This document shows positions 12,712 to 25,438 of a stretch of DNA of 64,000 bases, in pieces (the stretch's first letter is position 1; each line of letters starts with the position of its first letter). The notes beneath the pieces were generated by a model that saw nothing but the letters and a program-made list of their open reading frames with translations, searched no databases and was not told where the DNA came from. A program made the translations under genes and the position numbers. The stretch covers positions 70,850,453-70,914,452 of the forward strand of contig CM049311.1 of the NCBI GenBank assembly GCA_026874595.1. The letters are read 5' to 3'. The DNA is from Sipunculus nudus. Taxonomy: Eukaryota > Annelida > Sipuncula > Golfingiida > Sipunculidae.

Positions 12712-15671
12712 TCTATATATATAATTAGGCCTTGTGTTGCTCAGACTGTGGCAATGTGACTCTCACTGGTACAATTATAAAACTAACAAATCAATTAAAA
12801 TAAAATTTTATATACTACATTTATCGTTCCATCTGACCACAAAAATATCTGTCATTCAGTATCAGCAGAAACATGATTTTCATTTTTCCTCCATTATCTC
12901 GACCATTAAGAAAAATATTTTTAAATGGCTGTCAAACTGGAATAATTATGGTAATAAATATAAGTTTATTGTCACATGTTTTGCAGGAGTAGATAGAAAT
13001 CTAATTCAAAACTGTGCAAGTATAAATGTTAAAAGAGGTATTTTTCAATTTTCAAAATGCAGATACAAAGCTTGTTTGAAAGCTTAAAGTCCTCACAAAA
13101 GAATTAACCTGATAACAGCATCTGAAACTATGGTATAATCATATTTTTCCTAAGAAAACTTTGGCATTATATATATCTCATGTCTTTTACTATCATTTGG
13201 TGTAAGTATCATAATGTGAATCAAGCTGGTTTCTATGGATTGGTATTCATATATACAAGTAATGGAGCAATGTATTCATCACAGACTCCATTGTTTTAAG
13301 CCAACCTCAATCTCTGCTCGAAGCATTGAATAGTCTTTATCTGTTTTCAGCCATAGTTCTGTGTGAATAGTCTTCCATCTGCACCATCTACTGAATTACA
13401 TTGGCCAAATGTTCCTGCAAACTAATGTCCTATAGAAAGCCATAAACACCCTGTAGCATGTATAGAGGAATTCCCATAGGGTTTTATCAAGTGTGCTACA
13501 GCAGAACAACTGATCACTTATCAACCTTAGTGATACCTCTGTTTTTATGTTCATCTGGTAATGCCTTTGATTCTAGTGAGCAATTGCATGACCTAGCCCA
13601 ATGCAAGACAGTTAACCCCAATACAAGTCTGTGATTCTGGATTTGATAAATCATGATAAATCTAACTCATGATAACTGTTAACCTTGTGTCAAAGGGATA
13701 ATTGGCAGCAGGACTCCTAAATTGACATTTCAATAATGTGAAAATATGAACTGCATGATCACTTGGGATTAGGATTGTATACCGCCTTCTCCTGCTGTGT
13801 TCTCACATATACATCAGCATGTTTACTTGTGGAAACATCACCTCCTCATTTATTGATCATATCATTTTCACCTGTTTTGTTTCTAAATCCACAATATTTT
13901 TAAATTGGGTCATATTTACTTCACATTTGAAGAGCACTCGCAGATTATAATTCTCTGTTTCATTTATTTTGTGTACCGGTACTCATGGTCTGCTCCATTT
14001 AAATCCTCTCTCTGTATTTTGTAGTCCTGAATTTTCACTACAGATCATGCTGCTGTGCCTTTTTATGCATTAATACCAAAATAGTTATTAATTTAGAAAT
14101 TCAGGCAAAATGTCAAATGAGCTTTAACATTTGGCATTTTACAGAAGATAAAATAAATCTGTATTTCTTATGCAAACTCTATGAAATATTTAAGCCATGA
14201 ATTATTTTTAAAAGAAAAATACTGCCAATAAATTAAAACTGACTGTTTTTTTTTCAATTAAAACTGACTTATTTGTTAGGAAAAAAACTGTTTAATACAC
14301 CATGCACAATTACCTGAGTATATGAATAATATGAACTTTTCCAATCAACAAAAACTGTATAAAATGATATTTTAAAGCCATCTGGAAAAAACTCAAAACC
14401 ATTGGTAAAACTTTTTTAAATTAAATAAAACATCTGATATGGTATTATACTGAAGGGAAAATTCTCCTTATGATATATAAGTTGTCACATAACAATTGGA
14501 GAATGCCATATTAAATTTAATCCGGCATGTGTTTTATGTGGATGGAGGATGTTTAATTTGACTGATACATTCTTTCCATAAGGTTGTTGAAATAGGTTTA
14601 GCAGCTTAAGCTGTTAAAACATGAAACCTGAGAACAGAAGTACACAATACATCATTTCTGCATGGTAACTATTCAATACAACACTCTTTCAACAGAACTA
14701 GCAACAAATACAAATACCTCAAGAACATCAGGACAAAATGCATATTGTCATCAGTGTTCAGCCAATGAAATTTAGTTTTAATTAAATTTGTTTATATCAG
14801 ATAAAAAATTCTCAAATGAGATATATGAATTTGTAAGCATTAATTTGCTCTTGCATATGGAAGTGTAACAATTTTATGTGCAAGTTGGTAACATATGCCA
14901 ATTGGATGCTTCGGACCTATATATTTATGCAGTCTCTGTTAGAACTTTAGTTTCTGTCAATTTCAGCTGGTAAAATCTGAAGCCTTTTCATAGATAGAAA
15001 ATATCTATCTGAATACGTATTTACAGGAAATATTAAATCACACTTTTAGTGTTCTGTTATGTGTCTTCTGGGCATTTATTCTTAAGGTGTGGCCAGACAT
15101 GACAGAGACAGAGATACAGATACAGAATATGGATACAAACAGAATTATTTTATCCCTGTCACACAGTGACTGATGCATTAGTTTTACTCACTGGTAGTGT
15201 GTGTTTCCCATTTACATGATGGCAGCATAGAATCATGGGATAGTGACATATACCTTACCTGGTGTGGCTGTAGCCATGTATGTATCCGTGTTCTACAATA
15301 TCCAGAGCTTATAACATATTACACCAATTCAGTATCTCTGTTTGATTTTCTGGTACATATTGATTGTGTAAAGTGCTCCTTTCAAATGTTTAAGACTCCA
15401 AGAAGCTGATGGGATCCAAAAGATACATCTGGTTTGATTTTTTTATATAGTTATTATGAATATCAAAAACATCATCTACCAATGTTTCCCCAAAGGATGA
15501 CATATTCCATGAGTAATTATTTGTTAAAACCAGCCTTACATATGGTGCAATTTCCTAAGGTCTCTCACAATGGTGTAGTAAATTGTACAAATGTGTAGCA
15601 TGCAAGATCCCCCTTTTAGCTAATCCTGGAAGTTTGAGCATGTTAAAACATTGTGGATATATATATATATA
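12712..15671. other. AT-rich non-coding DNA
   Basis: The only long frame (12734-13087, 117 codons) is rich in Lys, Asn, Ile and Phe, as expected from AT-rich sequence. It has no recognisable motif and is not called as a gene. A short (TA)n run at about 15658-15671 abuts the next element. Confidence 0.4.
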
Positions 15672-16140
15672 TGTCAGAGACGAGATTGAAATCCAGGCGG
15701 ATTTTAAATTCGCCTAGACGAGATTGCGATTGTGATCTCGCCTAGGCGAGATTGCAATTGTGATCTCGGCTAGACGGATTTTAAACTCGCCTAGACGAGA
15801 TCACAATCGCAATCTCGCCTAGGCGAGATTAAAATCCATCATGGAGCAGGCCATGATTTTAATCTCGCCTAGGCGAGTTTAAAATCTGTCTGGTGTCATC
15901 CAGGCGAGTTTAAAATCTGCCTGATATCACCTGGGCGAGTTTAAAATCTGCCTTGGCGAGATTAAAATAGTGATCTGATCTAATTTCCCAATAAATTATG
16001 CATTGTAATTGACTTCTGAAAGATGTTTTCAGTCGGATTTTCAATATTTTAACACTGAATGGTTACGTATAGTTCACAAGTAATATATTTATTAATATTT
16101 ACAGAATATTATATTATTAATAAATAATTAACATTAATTT
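15672..16140 (+). repeat. Left inverted repeat of the foldback element
   Basis: The outer part carries the repeated palindromic CCTAGG modules. The inner part is AT-rich and includes the landmark AGTCGGATTTTCAATATT, which is matched in inverse near 17480. Confidence 0.85.
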
Positions 16141-16992
16141 TGGAAATGGAATATTTTATATTATATATTTTTTATTAATATGGTTATGTATAGTTCACAA
16201 GTAATATATATTTAATATCATTTACAGAATATTATAATATTTATGTAATAATTAACATTAATTTTTTTATTTTATATTTTTATTTATAAACTATGTAATA
16301 AGAAACTTCCATTGGTATTGTTTATGGCATATTCAAATGATATATGATGTGGGCTATTTACATAATAATTTTGTTGTCAATATTAATTTGAAGGGAAACT
16401 GGTATTAGTAATATTAGTAATGTAGTATTTTAAAAAGACAAAAGGAACATTGCTCATTTATTTTTATCAATATAATTCAATGCATGTTCACATGCATAAA
16501 TGATCTATTACTCTATGAATCTAGAAATCATATTTTTTCTGATATGATATAATAATGTCCAAAAAAAGGCAGTTATCTTGTAACACAATCTACATAAATA
16601 TTGAAGCTTCACAAAATGCCTCACAAAACATTAAAAAAAAGATCAGAAGAATATTATATACATTATAAGAAAAGACTAAATAAGACAAAGAAATATTCAC
16701 TTGCATACATCTGTGTATCAACTTTTACCTTTTCTCATATGATGTTTAATTACCTATAAAATGGATGGTGTATCAAAGTCCATCATAAATACTGATACCC
16801 TGCATATTTTGTACCATAAGTGTACATGTTTTGACTGTTGAGTGTTGAATACCCGGGTGAAAAGAAACATTTGAACCAGATCAACCAACTAATTTGTTCT
16901 GTTTGTCCTGTAAGAATTATCAAATAGGATGATTGTTTATGTTAATGGGTAATATACTCATTAAATAGTGAAGTAATAGCTAAATAGACTAA

Positions 16993-17019
16993 TCTATCTA
17001 TCTGTCTATCTATCTATCA
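16993..17019. repeat. (TCTA)n microsatellite
   Basis: Short imperfect run of CTAT/CTGT tetranucleotides within the spacer of the foldback element. Confidence 0.75.
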
Positions 17020-17329
17020 ATGATTGATTCAATATGCAAGTGGATGACTTTTTCCCCCAGATTTGCTCTTCATAATATCTCATAGGTGTGCTTCAATATA
17101 CCTCTTGTTACTCTCTAATTGCCATATATTTAAATACAATTACAAATTGTTTTTTTTTGTAAAAATTATTAGTGATATTTACAATCCCAAGGTTGTTAAG
17201 AAAACTGGAGAAAAAAAATAAAGATTAATAAATGTTTAGCAAATAATTGGTATAATAAGGATGCTGTAGCCCACATGAAACACATCAAAGGTGCAAATAA
17301 TAATCAAATATCTATTTCATAATTCTGTT

Positions 17330-17845
17330 TCCAAAATTAATGTTAATTATCACATGAATAATTATTACATTACTGTAAAAAAGTTAATTATTACATTAAT
17401 ACTATAATATTCTGTAAATATTAATAAATATATTACCTTTTAACTATATATAACCATTCAGTGTTAAAATATTGAAAATCCGACTGAAAACATCTTTCAT
17501 ATGTCAATTACAATGCTTAATATATTAGGAAATTAGATCAGATCACTATTTTAATCTCGCCTAGGCAGATTTTAAACTCGCCTAAGTAATATCAGGCAGA
17601 TTTTATACTGGCCTGGATGACACCAGACGGATTTTAAACTCGCCTAGGCGAGATTAAAATCCTGGCCTGCTCCATGATGGGATTTTAATCTCGCCTAGGC
17701 GAGATTGCGATTGTGATCTCGTCTAGGCGAGTTTAAAATCTGTCTAGCCGAGATCACAATTGCAATCTCGCCTAGGCGAGATCACAATCGCAATCTCGTC
17801 TAGGCGAATTTAAAATCCGCCTGGATTTCAATCTCGTCTCTGACA
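17330..17845 (-). repeat. Right inverted repeat of the foldback element
   Basis: Inverse copy of the left arm. Differences in the outer 310 bp are a handful of substitutions and single-base indels, for example near 17600-17625. Confidence 0.85.
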
Positions 17846-18448
17846 TATACATATATCATGGGACTTTGTGAGACTTCAAAAGAATACACAAACAATCCCT
17901 TGAAATCACAGTGTATGTGGAATGACTGCAGAAAATTGTAAGCAACAGCAGAATATGGTTCATATTGGAAAAAGCTGACATGTTCCTGAACAATTAATAC
18001 ACTCGCCACAGACAATAAGCAGGAATTGTGGTATGTGAGTGCTCTTTCTATGCAGCAATAGTTTATGACTGTTGGAGAAAATTTTCATAAAACATCTCAC
18101 CGTGTGAGGCATGCTAACAATTATTACTAGACCGCATTGGCTATAATTCTGCCAACTGTCACATGTATAAAACATGGTTATAATATATTACCAGTGGCAC
18201 CAGCTTAATAAAATAATATTTAACAATAATGTGAAAATAATTACTTCCCTCCTGAGCCCTGATGGATTACATATATGTAGGTATACCTACCATCACACTA
18301 ATAATAGTATATAAGTGTTCTGCACTGTCCTGCTAGTTAAAAACAAAGTATGTACACCAATGGCCATAATGTGTTATACAGGACTTGTATATTTTTATTG
18401 ATATTATTTTTTGTTGAACCCATCTGCATCAGGCTTTTAACTTTCAAA

Positions 18449-18462
18449 GGGGGGGGGGGGGG
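18449..18462. repeat. Poly(G)14 tract
   Basis: Uninterrupted run of 14 G residues in AT-rich sequence. Confidence 0.9.
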
Positions 18463-18523
18463 AGAAGAGTTATATAATACCAACAAATAAGATAATTTAA
18501 CAGCTAGTACTGCAAAAACAAAC

Positions 18524-18655
18524 TACAGTAGAACCGGTCTTAAACACCACCTGTCTAATATAATCACCCTTGAGTGAACCGAAAGCATTCACATTGGTTA
18601 TTACTGACCTTTCTAATAAGGCCACATGTTGTCTTATTACAGCAGTTTCACTGTA
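18524..18655. mobile_element. Small pogo-like MITE
   Basis: The left end reads TACAGTAGAACCGGTCTTA. The inverse of the right end reads TACAGTGAAACTGCTGTAAT. The ends are imperfect inverted repeats, and each is bounded by a TA dinucleotide, the target used by Tc1/mariner/pogo elements. CAGTRGAACC-type ends are typical of pogo/Tigger-derived MITEs. At about 130 bp there is no room for coding sequence. Confidence 0.6.
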
Positions 18656-21600
18656 GTGAACATGATGTGTGGGCCTGATGTTGATTGCCTGATCTTTGGA
18701 AAAATCTGAAGGAAAGATATTCTTCATAAAAGTTGATATTCCAATGTTCAATTTTACCTTTTTAATCATTGTGCTAGATTAATATTCTCATTACTCATTT
18801 TTTATGTTAGTTTTCACATGAAATTTGATTTTTCTTTATCAATTGCATTTATCAGCATATATTTACAAGTGTTCATTAAAACTGGCCCAAAAAAATATAT
18901 TATTACAATCCATAAAGCACTGCAAGTTTAAGACCTAGTCCGAGTCCCTAAAATGTGGACTCAGATCCTTGTACGGACTTGATTCCATCATCACCGACAT
19001 AAATCCCCATACATATATGTCATTGTGTATATAATCCTTCTTATTAATGTGATTAAATAATGATCCCTAAGTTTAGCTATGGGAGCTAACTTGATCTTTT
19101 GTTAAGCATTGTAGCTAATTTCAGCCTATGAATTATGAAAGGCAAGATCATTTCCATTTAATAACACATACAGCAAAAAAATCAGATATTCTAATATCTA
19201 CTGCAAGAAAAAATAACTCAAGCTGCAAATGAAGAATGTTCTTTGAAGCCAATAAATGAGGTGGGAATTATTTTTTTCATTTGCATTGGTTGAACTTGTT
19301 AATATTCTTGTTAATCAAACAGAATATGACAGATATATTTTCACAAGTGATGGTTATAAAAGTTTCATCACACATTCATCATATGGCAATGCTGATACTC
19401 AAATTTCTATTTCAAAATTATATATTCTGGAAAAGAAAAAGTATCAAATTGGTAAAATTCAGATCAAAATCATGTTCATTCTTCTTACGTAAGTATAAAG
19501 TATTAAGGTAATATTTCGATTCCACAAAGGCAATTTATGCCCAATGACTGATTCTGAAACATAATTAAAGCACCTGATGGCTCAAGAAATAAATGATTGA
19601 ATCACTTAGGGTGTGTCCATTTGAACTGCATTTGGATTGGTGTCCACAAAACATTTGAGTGGTCAAAAGTAGTGGTCCCAATGCATGCTTATGGTCCATT
19701 CCCCACTGTGATACAGATAAGCTCTATTTCATCTTGCCATGGGGAGCCAATCTTCTAGGAATTCCAGATAATGATTTTTGAATAACCTCTTGATACTCTG
19801 ATACCAAGGGATCAGTCAGAAAAAAAACATGCCAGCAAATGTAGGCAAGATAACAAGGGAGAAAATCCCAAGTGCAAGACCATCATTTCCTGCAAATCAC
19901 ACTATTACCAAAGAACAAGACACCTACGACAGTTTGGAGAATTTTATGCTGCAGCGTTGACAATACCCTGAAAAGAAAATCTTTATGTGGCAAAGTTACC
20001 CCGCTAGGTGTTCCATGGCGGTCTATTTCAATGACTCATTTTATAATGCACTGTGGTGTTAAAACCTGACAGGCTAAAAGCTCACATGAGAGAAGCTGAT
20101 CTTGAATAAACAGCTTCAACTGTGCCTTTAAAATCACATGATTTTTTGGCAACAGCCAGAGCTGCCTTTAAACAGAAAGGTCTCCCGCTTAGGTAATTCT
20201 TCTCAGATGTACCTGAATGTTCAACATGAATAATTCCCTGATACAATGAAATCAAAAGCAAACTACATGCACTCATGGAGCACATATTCCTGCCAACTCC
20301 ATATTTTTATCTAGATGGTATTTAGTTTTGGTCTGAGATAATTATCTTTTGTCAGTGTGTTACGAGCACCATTTAGGTCCTCTGACATTAGAGTGTCTAC
20401 GACCAGTGTACTCAGCATCAAAGTGCCTTTACATCCTTCAGAAAGGACCTTACTGTAAGGTTCTATGAGGATGCAAATATTTTTGTCATGTTGGACAATG
20501 CTACTTGGCCTACAAAAATGCTGTCATTTGACATTAACCAGACCAATTGTTACCATTTTTAGTATACTTTCTAACAACAACAACCATGCGCCAGCATGGG
20601 TTACTGGATGGCACCCAATCTGTATATGTGATAAATGAATTGACTCGTTACCATACAGAGAGATTTTGTTTCATTTGTATTAATGCATCATTTGTAGCCT
20701 TTTGTTAAAATTATTGACTGTTAAAATGACATCAATGCAATAAGATTACATTTAAAATCAATAAGCAATTAGTGATGATTAAAACAGATACTGAGCAATA
20801 CCTCTAAATTAATGTGAAATGTTTCAAGTTATTTGAAGCCAGCAAACATTTGGCCAAATCAAGCTGAGCCATTAAGGCTGATTGACTACTATAGTTAGCC
20901 TAGTATAGTCCAGGTCTGCCACATTGGTGAGGTTAACAAGGTTCAGAGCTTTATGTCTGATACCTGGAAGGTTGGTTCTCTCAGTGCAGATCTCGCCATT
21001 TTTAAACGTGAAGACTTTGGATGACAGAAACCTGCTGCTATCATTTAAAATCTTCACCTCCAAGTTATCTGACCCAAAATTGAAATTTAATGAGGGTTTG
21101 CATCCTAGCCTTGAGAATAACCTCGCCATAAAAGTTAAATTAACCACTAGTAATTTAATTTTTACATCTTAAACATAACAAAAACCAAAATGTATAAACT
21201 GACAACAGAGTCACTCCTGCTTCAAGTTGTAGACAAGAATCATCTAAAAATTTCAGTCAACTCTTCGGTCTATATACCAACATCTAACTCTTCACAAATT
21301 TTATTTAATTCCATCCTTACTGCAAACACACACACACAAAAAAAAAACTAATAGGTAATGGTGATTACACAGTCCTTGCTAATGGAAGTGATAACTCCAG
21401 GGAAAAAAGGCAGCATAAATGTACTACATAGCAACATGTCAGCATCGCACCCTAAGGAACATCTCAGGTTTCTCCATCTCAAGTTTCCACCAGAGGGATT
21501 CCAAAATAATACTCTACAATAAACACAGCTAAATGAAATACTGCACCAGTCATAGTTTGTTTGAAAAGTTCTGCCTTGGATACACGGCACCCTTGTATCT

Positions 21601-22510
21601 TCCTCTATTGTACATCAAAAGGGACACGACTCTCTGAGAAACCTTCTTTTCAGGCAAGTTAGGGGGCTCATATCTCCCTAAACCTGCTACTGTAGTCTCC
21701 AGCAGATATCTTTTCATCATTTGCTGTGTTACCTGCGGTCAATATGAGCTATCTCACCTGTGTGGAAATGTGGTGGTAATTTAACTGTAACCAATCTGGA
21801 CCCAACAGTCAAGCCTACAGACAAAACAGCATGAGTAGAAATGATACAGAGGTTGTAAGGATACATGGAAATAAGTTAACTAGAGTTTACTGTAACTTCA
21901 AGCTTGGAATCTAAATACCTATTCATTTCAATATTTCAGTCATTAGTTCACAAGTATGGATCATAAAACATACCAATTTTGGCCACTTAAGTCTCAATTG
22001 TAATTTCATTATCCCATAATACAATGGAATTGTAAACTGAGCATTTTGATGCTGGTAAGGTAAAAAATTCAGCCATCAAGACAACATTAAGCAGTAAAAA
22101 ATAAATCTTCAAAGGAGGCCAGTCTGTCAAACAGAGTGATACAATTTCAGTCGGTACTATTGTAGTTATTCTTTATAGAAAATTCAATTAAATATACATC
22201 ATTCTTAAGTGTCCAATGTTATATCAAATTACTGAGTGGATACTTTTACACTAAATTATAAATTACAATTAACTGAATATTTGGCTTTTAATATCTGGAA
22301 GGAATGAAATAAAACAGTACATGTCAAAGTTTGTCCATTTCGGTCTGTTTGGTGCAGTTTATTCAATCAGGAAACAGCAATTAACAAACCATTTTCTTTT
22401 GCAAATAATATGTCAAATTGCATTTATTGTGTGACAATTTATTGTCTGGCTGAGCCGGACTGAAGACGGCGGAATTTCTGTTGATGAACTTTGCTGGGTT
22501 AAAACAAAAG

Positions 22511-22685
22511 TACAGGAAAAACCTTTCCTTAGTGACACCCCCCTATTACAGACACCTGTCTGTTATCAGCACTTGAGGAAATGTATTTATTTTTATAACC
22601 TCTCTAATAATGGAACCTTTACACTTCCAGCAAAATCCAAGGTCCAAGCTATGGGTCATGTCCCTGAATGTGTGGTTCCACTGTG
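22511..22685. mobile_element. Probable second pogo-like MITE
   Basis: The right end GTGGTTCCACTGTG is, in inverse, CACAGTGGAACCAC, close to pogo/Tigger ends. The left end at 22511 (TACAGGAAAAACC) is weaker. Internally it shares phrases such as CACCTGTCT and CTTGAG with the element at 18524, which suggests the same family. The boundaries are approximate. Confidence 0.45.
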
Positions 22686-23298
22686 TTGTAAATTAAATTT
22701 TATAAGCACATAAAAACTGTGTATTTGTAACACTGTAAAGAAGGCCAATTTATCTGCTTGGGGAAGCCAAATGCAGAATTGTTAAAATATAAGCAGTGGT
22801 GGACCGATGCTCCTTTAGAAAGTGCTTCAGAACCACAAAAGCATCAGTGTTGATCAACAAATGAACACTGAACAGAAACCATTCAACAGTATTGTTGTTT
22901 TTCATTTATAAAATTCCACAGATTCCTGAACAGATAAATATAATAAATGATATTTTAATAGTTGACAGTTTACATTTTAGACAAATGATTACTTACAAGT
23001 TGCTAACATATCCTTAAATCACCAGTGTTAGTAAAGAAACATTTAGTTAGTAATAACATTTAGTTCCAGAAAATGATCTAAACATCTGTGATGGTTGGCT
23101 AACTACTATTAAAACATGTTTTAAGACTGACAAAATATTAAGGTCTTACATTTTTATCTTTTGAATCATATGTTTCATATTTCTTGACATACTTTTTAAT
23201 AAAATAAATGGCATAATAAGGATCACCCACAGGTGTAGGTGGAATCCTATCGTTGAAGGACTGGCCACTCCCCAGTCTACTCCAGTAATTCTAAGGTA

Positions 23299-23306
23299 GT
23301 ATTGAT
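23299..23306. repeat. 8-bp target-site duplication, left copy
   Basis: GTATTGAT, repeated exactly immediately after the right end of the element (24207-24214). Confidence 0.85.
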
Positions 23307-24206
23307 TAGTGGTGGGAGTCGGTTCTTTTTCATAATCGATCATCGGTTTGAGCAAACCGACTGATGATCGATTATTCATCGGTTCAGACAAATATATGCA
23401 ATTATCAAAGAAATATGCAATTATCTGTGAAACTGTACCTGCGTTTCCCTGGCAGGTATTCTCCTGTCACGCACAAGTGTAACGATGCTTCCACGTATAA
23501 AGACACAGACTAATTTTAAGGATAAAATTTAACGATCGGCAAAGTCTGGTAATATCTTTCATAAAGGAATTTAAGAGCATCTAAGAATGTTACGCCTATA
23601 AAGGGGCTGTTTTTCTAGCACATGAAGGCAGATTTTACCGGCCCAGGTGTGCTTGGAGCAGATCATACCAAAAAAATTACAGACTAGTCCAAAAAAAATT
23701 CCAGCTGAAATCCAAATACTCGACCGGCTTTGTTGTCCCCAAAGAAGATTTTTTAAAGGACGGCCTAAACAGCAGCACCTGGCATCGGTTGAATAGATTA
23801 TTTCTAAGAGAATCTCGCAAAATTGCACAGACCAGGAGAAGTTATGGAGTATTTTAACGCCTTTTCACCCATATTTTGCAATGTACATTTCGTTAGAAAA
23901 CTCTCCGCTAATTCTGTAGCCGAATGCAAGTTCACAGACAATAAGTTTAATAAGTCATCCGTTCTCGCATCCAAGGTGTCATACTCAGTTACATACGGAA
24001 GTTATTTGGGAACACAGACTCATTATATGAAGCCCAGAATATGGTAAAAAAATGGAAGAATCATTTTTGCATATAACGTAAAGGCATTCTGGGAAGAAAA
24101 CAATCATTATCATGATGTAATCCATAGTTGCCTTTGGTAATCGAGCGCTTGAAAGTGGCAGCAAACCGACTGACTTTTGAAAAAACTCGATGATCGCCCA
24201 CCACTA
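23307..24206. mobile_element. Non-autonomous hAT-type transposon (900 bp)
   Basis: The element begins TAGTGGTGGG and ends with its exact inverse CCCACCACTA. It is flanked by an exact 8-bp duplication, GTATTGAT. An 8-bp duplication with short inverted ends is the signature of the hAT superfamily. Subterminal sequence is also related: CGATCATCG and AGTCGGTT-type words occur near both ends, and an internal hairpin at 23334-23373 has arms AATCGATCATC and GATGATCGATT. The interior is richer in CG dinucleotides than the flanks. Two overlapping frames (23571-23828 minus, 85 codons; 23823-24047 plus, 74 codons) were not recognised as transposase. The copy probably relies on a transposase supplied elsewhere. 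Confidence 0.88.
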
Positions 24207-24214
24207 GTATTGAT
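24207..24214. repeat. 8-bp target-site duplication, right copy
   Basis: GTATTGAT, identical to the bases just before the element at 23299-23306. Confidence 0.85.
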
Positions 24215-25158
24215 CAGTCTAACACCTGGTTAAACACTTTACACCCTCAGTACCAAGAGTTTGTGAAAATACTTGACATCATTTCCTGTTTTTTAAAAAC
24301 TTCACACAAGATAAATGAGGTAAAATCAATTCTTGCCATTTGTGACAATTAAATATACACTTCACACATGCAGCTTTGTTATAGAAATCTATGACTGATG
24401 AAAATCTGCTCTCCTGTTGGATCACCTAATTGGTTCCTGAGTGTTTGATTTGCTTTTGTTATTTCCACTGATAAAACAAAGATATTGTGTTAATACACAT
24501 ATCAGACAGATAAACCTCATTCAAACTAATGATACTTTAAGCTGCATATAAACCATAGGGTTGTCCCATTTATCACAATTATATTAATAAGACTTGTCAA
24601 AGCATGCTGGTAATATTTTCTGATGTCTTGTTCATATTTATTTGTTTGTTTTAAAAATAACATCTTCTGTAGTCATACAAAATTGTGGGGTTTTTTTTTT
24701 AGAATAAAAGTCAAAAAAATTTTAAAATATTTTTCTGTAACTGCCTATAATTTTTTATTTTCATGACTTAATTGTCTTTTAAAGAATAGAGTATCTTTTG
24801 TCACTTATTCTGAAATTCTGGACCACTGTATATCAACTGTAATTTTACTCACTGCACTGCTATGTCTATTCATGTATTACAATCCCTAAATATACCTGGA
24901 TTTTAATACATTCAGCTAATCAATCAGTATTGTTCTATACAACCAGTAAGTTCAGCATGGATGACTCATATACAAAGGCTAACTGTTCTATACTGTATAC
25001 ACAAATGTTTGATTAATAAATGGTGGCAAAAGGTGCCACTGGATATATATTTTATTTGAATGCCTAGTCATTTCAATTCACACTTGAAGGTCACTTTAAA
25101 GTGTCAGCAACAGTGAACCTGATAAAATAATGTCTTTACTACGATCTGATTAGAAGGT
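24215..25158. other. AT-rich non-coding DNA
   Basis: Nothing recognisable was seen. No frame of note. Confidence 0.4.
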
Positions 25159-25438
25159 TAACTTTACCTATTGTAATATATTTACCTAATGTAATAATTC
25201 ATTCAATTATTGACAAACTTTACCTATTGTAATATATTTACCTTATGTAATAATTCATTTAATTATTGACAAACTTTACCTATTGTAATATATTTACCTT
25301 ATGTAATAATTCATTCAATTATTGACAAACTTTACAAGTTGTAATATATTTACCTTATGTAATAATACATTCAATTATTGACAAACTTTACAAGTTGTAA
25401 AATATTCACCTTATGTAATAAATCATTCAAATATTGAC
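25159..25438. repeat. 56-bp tandem repeat, 5 copies
   Basis: Unit starts fall at 25159, 25215, 25271, 25327 and 25383, all exactly 56 bp apart. Each begins AAACTTTAC, includes TGTAATATATTTACCTTATG and ends ATTATTGAC. Copies 4 and 5 share CAAGTTG where copies 1-3 have CTATTG. The unit is AT-rich with no coding capacity. Confidence 0.95.

Larger units (their letters stand above)
15672..17845. mobile_element. Foldback element with very long terminal inverted repeats
   Basis: The element starts TGTCAGAGACGAGATTG and ends with the exact inverse at 17845. The two ends match almost base for base over roughly the first 310 bp and continue with indels to about 16140 on the left and 17330 on the right. 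The outer 300 bp of each arm are built from variants of a GATCTCGCCTAGGCGAGAT module. The perfect palindrome CTCGCCTAGGCGAG occurs three times in each arm (15737, 15814 and 15864; 17639, 17690 and 17767). Inside, an AT-rich stretch at about 16060-16140 is partly duplicated at about 16180-16265. The spacer has no long reading frame, so the copy is non-autonomous. The flanks are TA-rich (TATATATATA left, TATACATATA right), so a 9-10-bp duplication is possible but not provable. Long arms fit a Mutator-like or foldback element. Superfamily unassigned. Confidence 0.88.
17846..23306. other. AT-rich non-coding DNA with small repeats
   Basis: Apart from the poly(G) run and two small MITE-like elements listed separately, no gene is supported. 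A minus-strand frame at 20872-21147 has somewhat protein-like composition and is discussed as a finding. Confidence 0.4.

Noticed and set aside
12734-13087. 117-codon plus-strand frame
   Set aside because: The Lys/Asn/Ile/Phe-rich composition is typical of AT-rich non-coding DNA, and there are no motifs.
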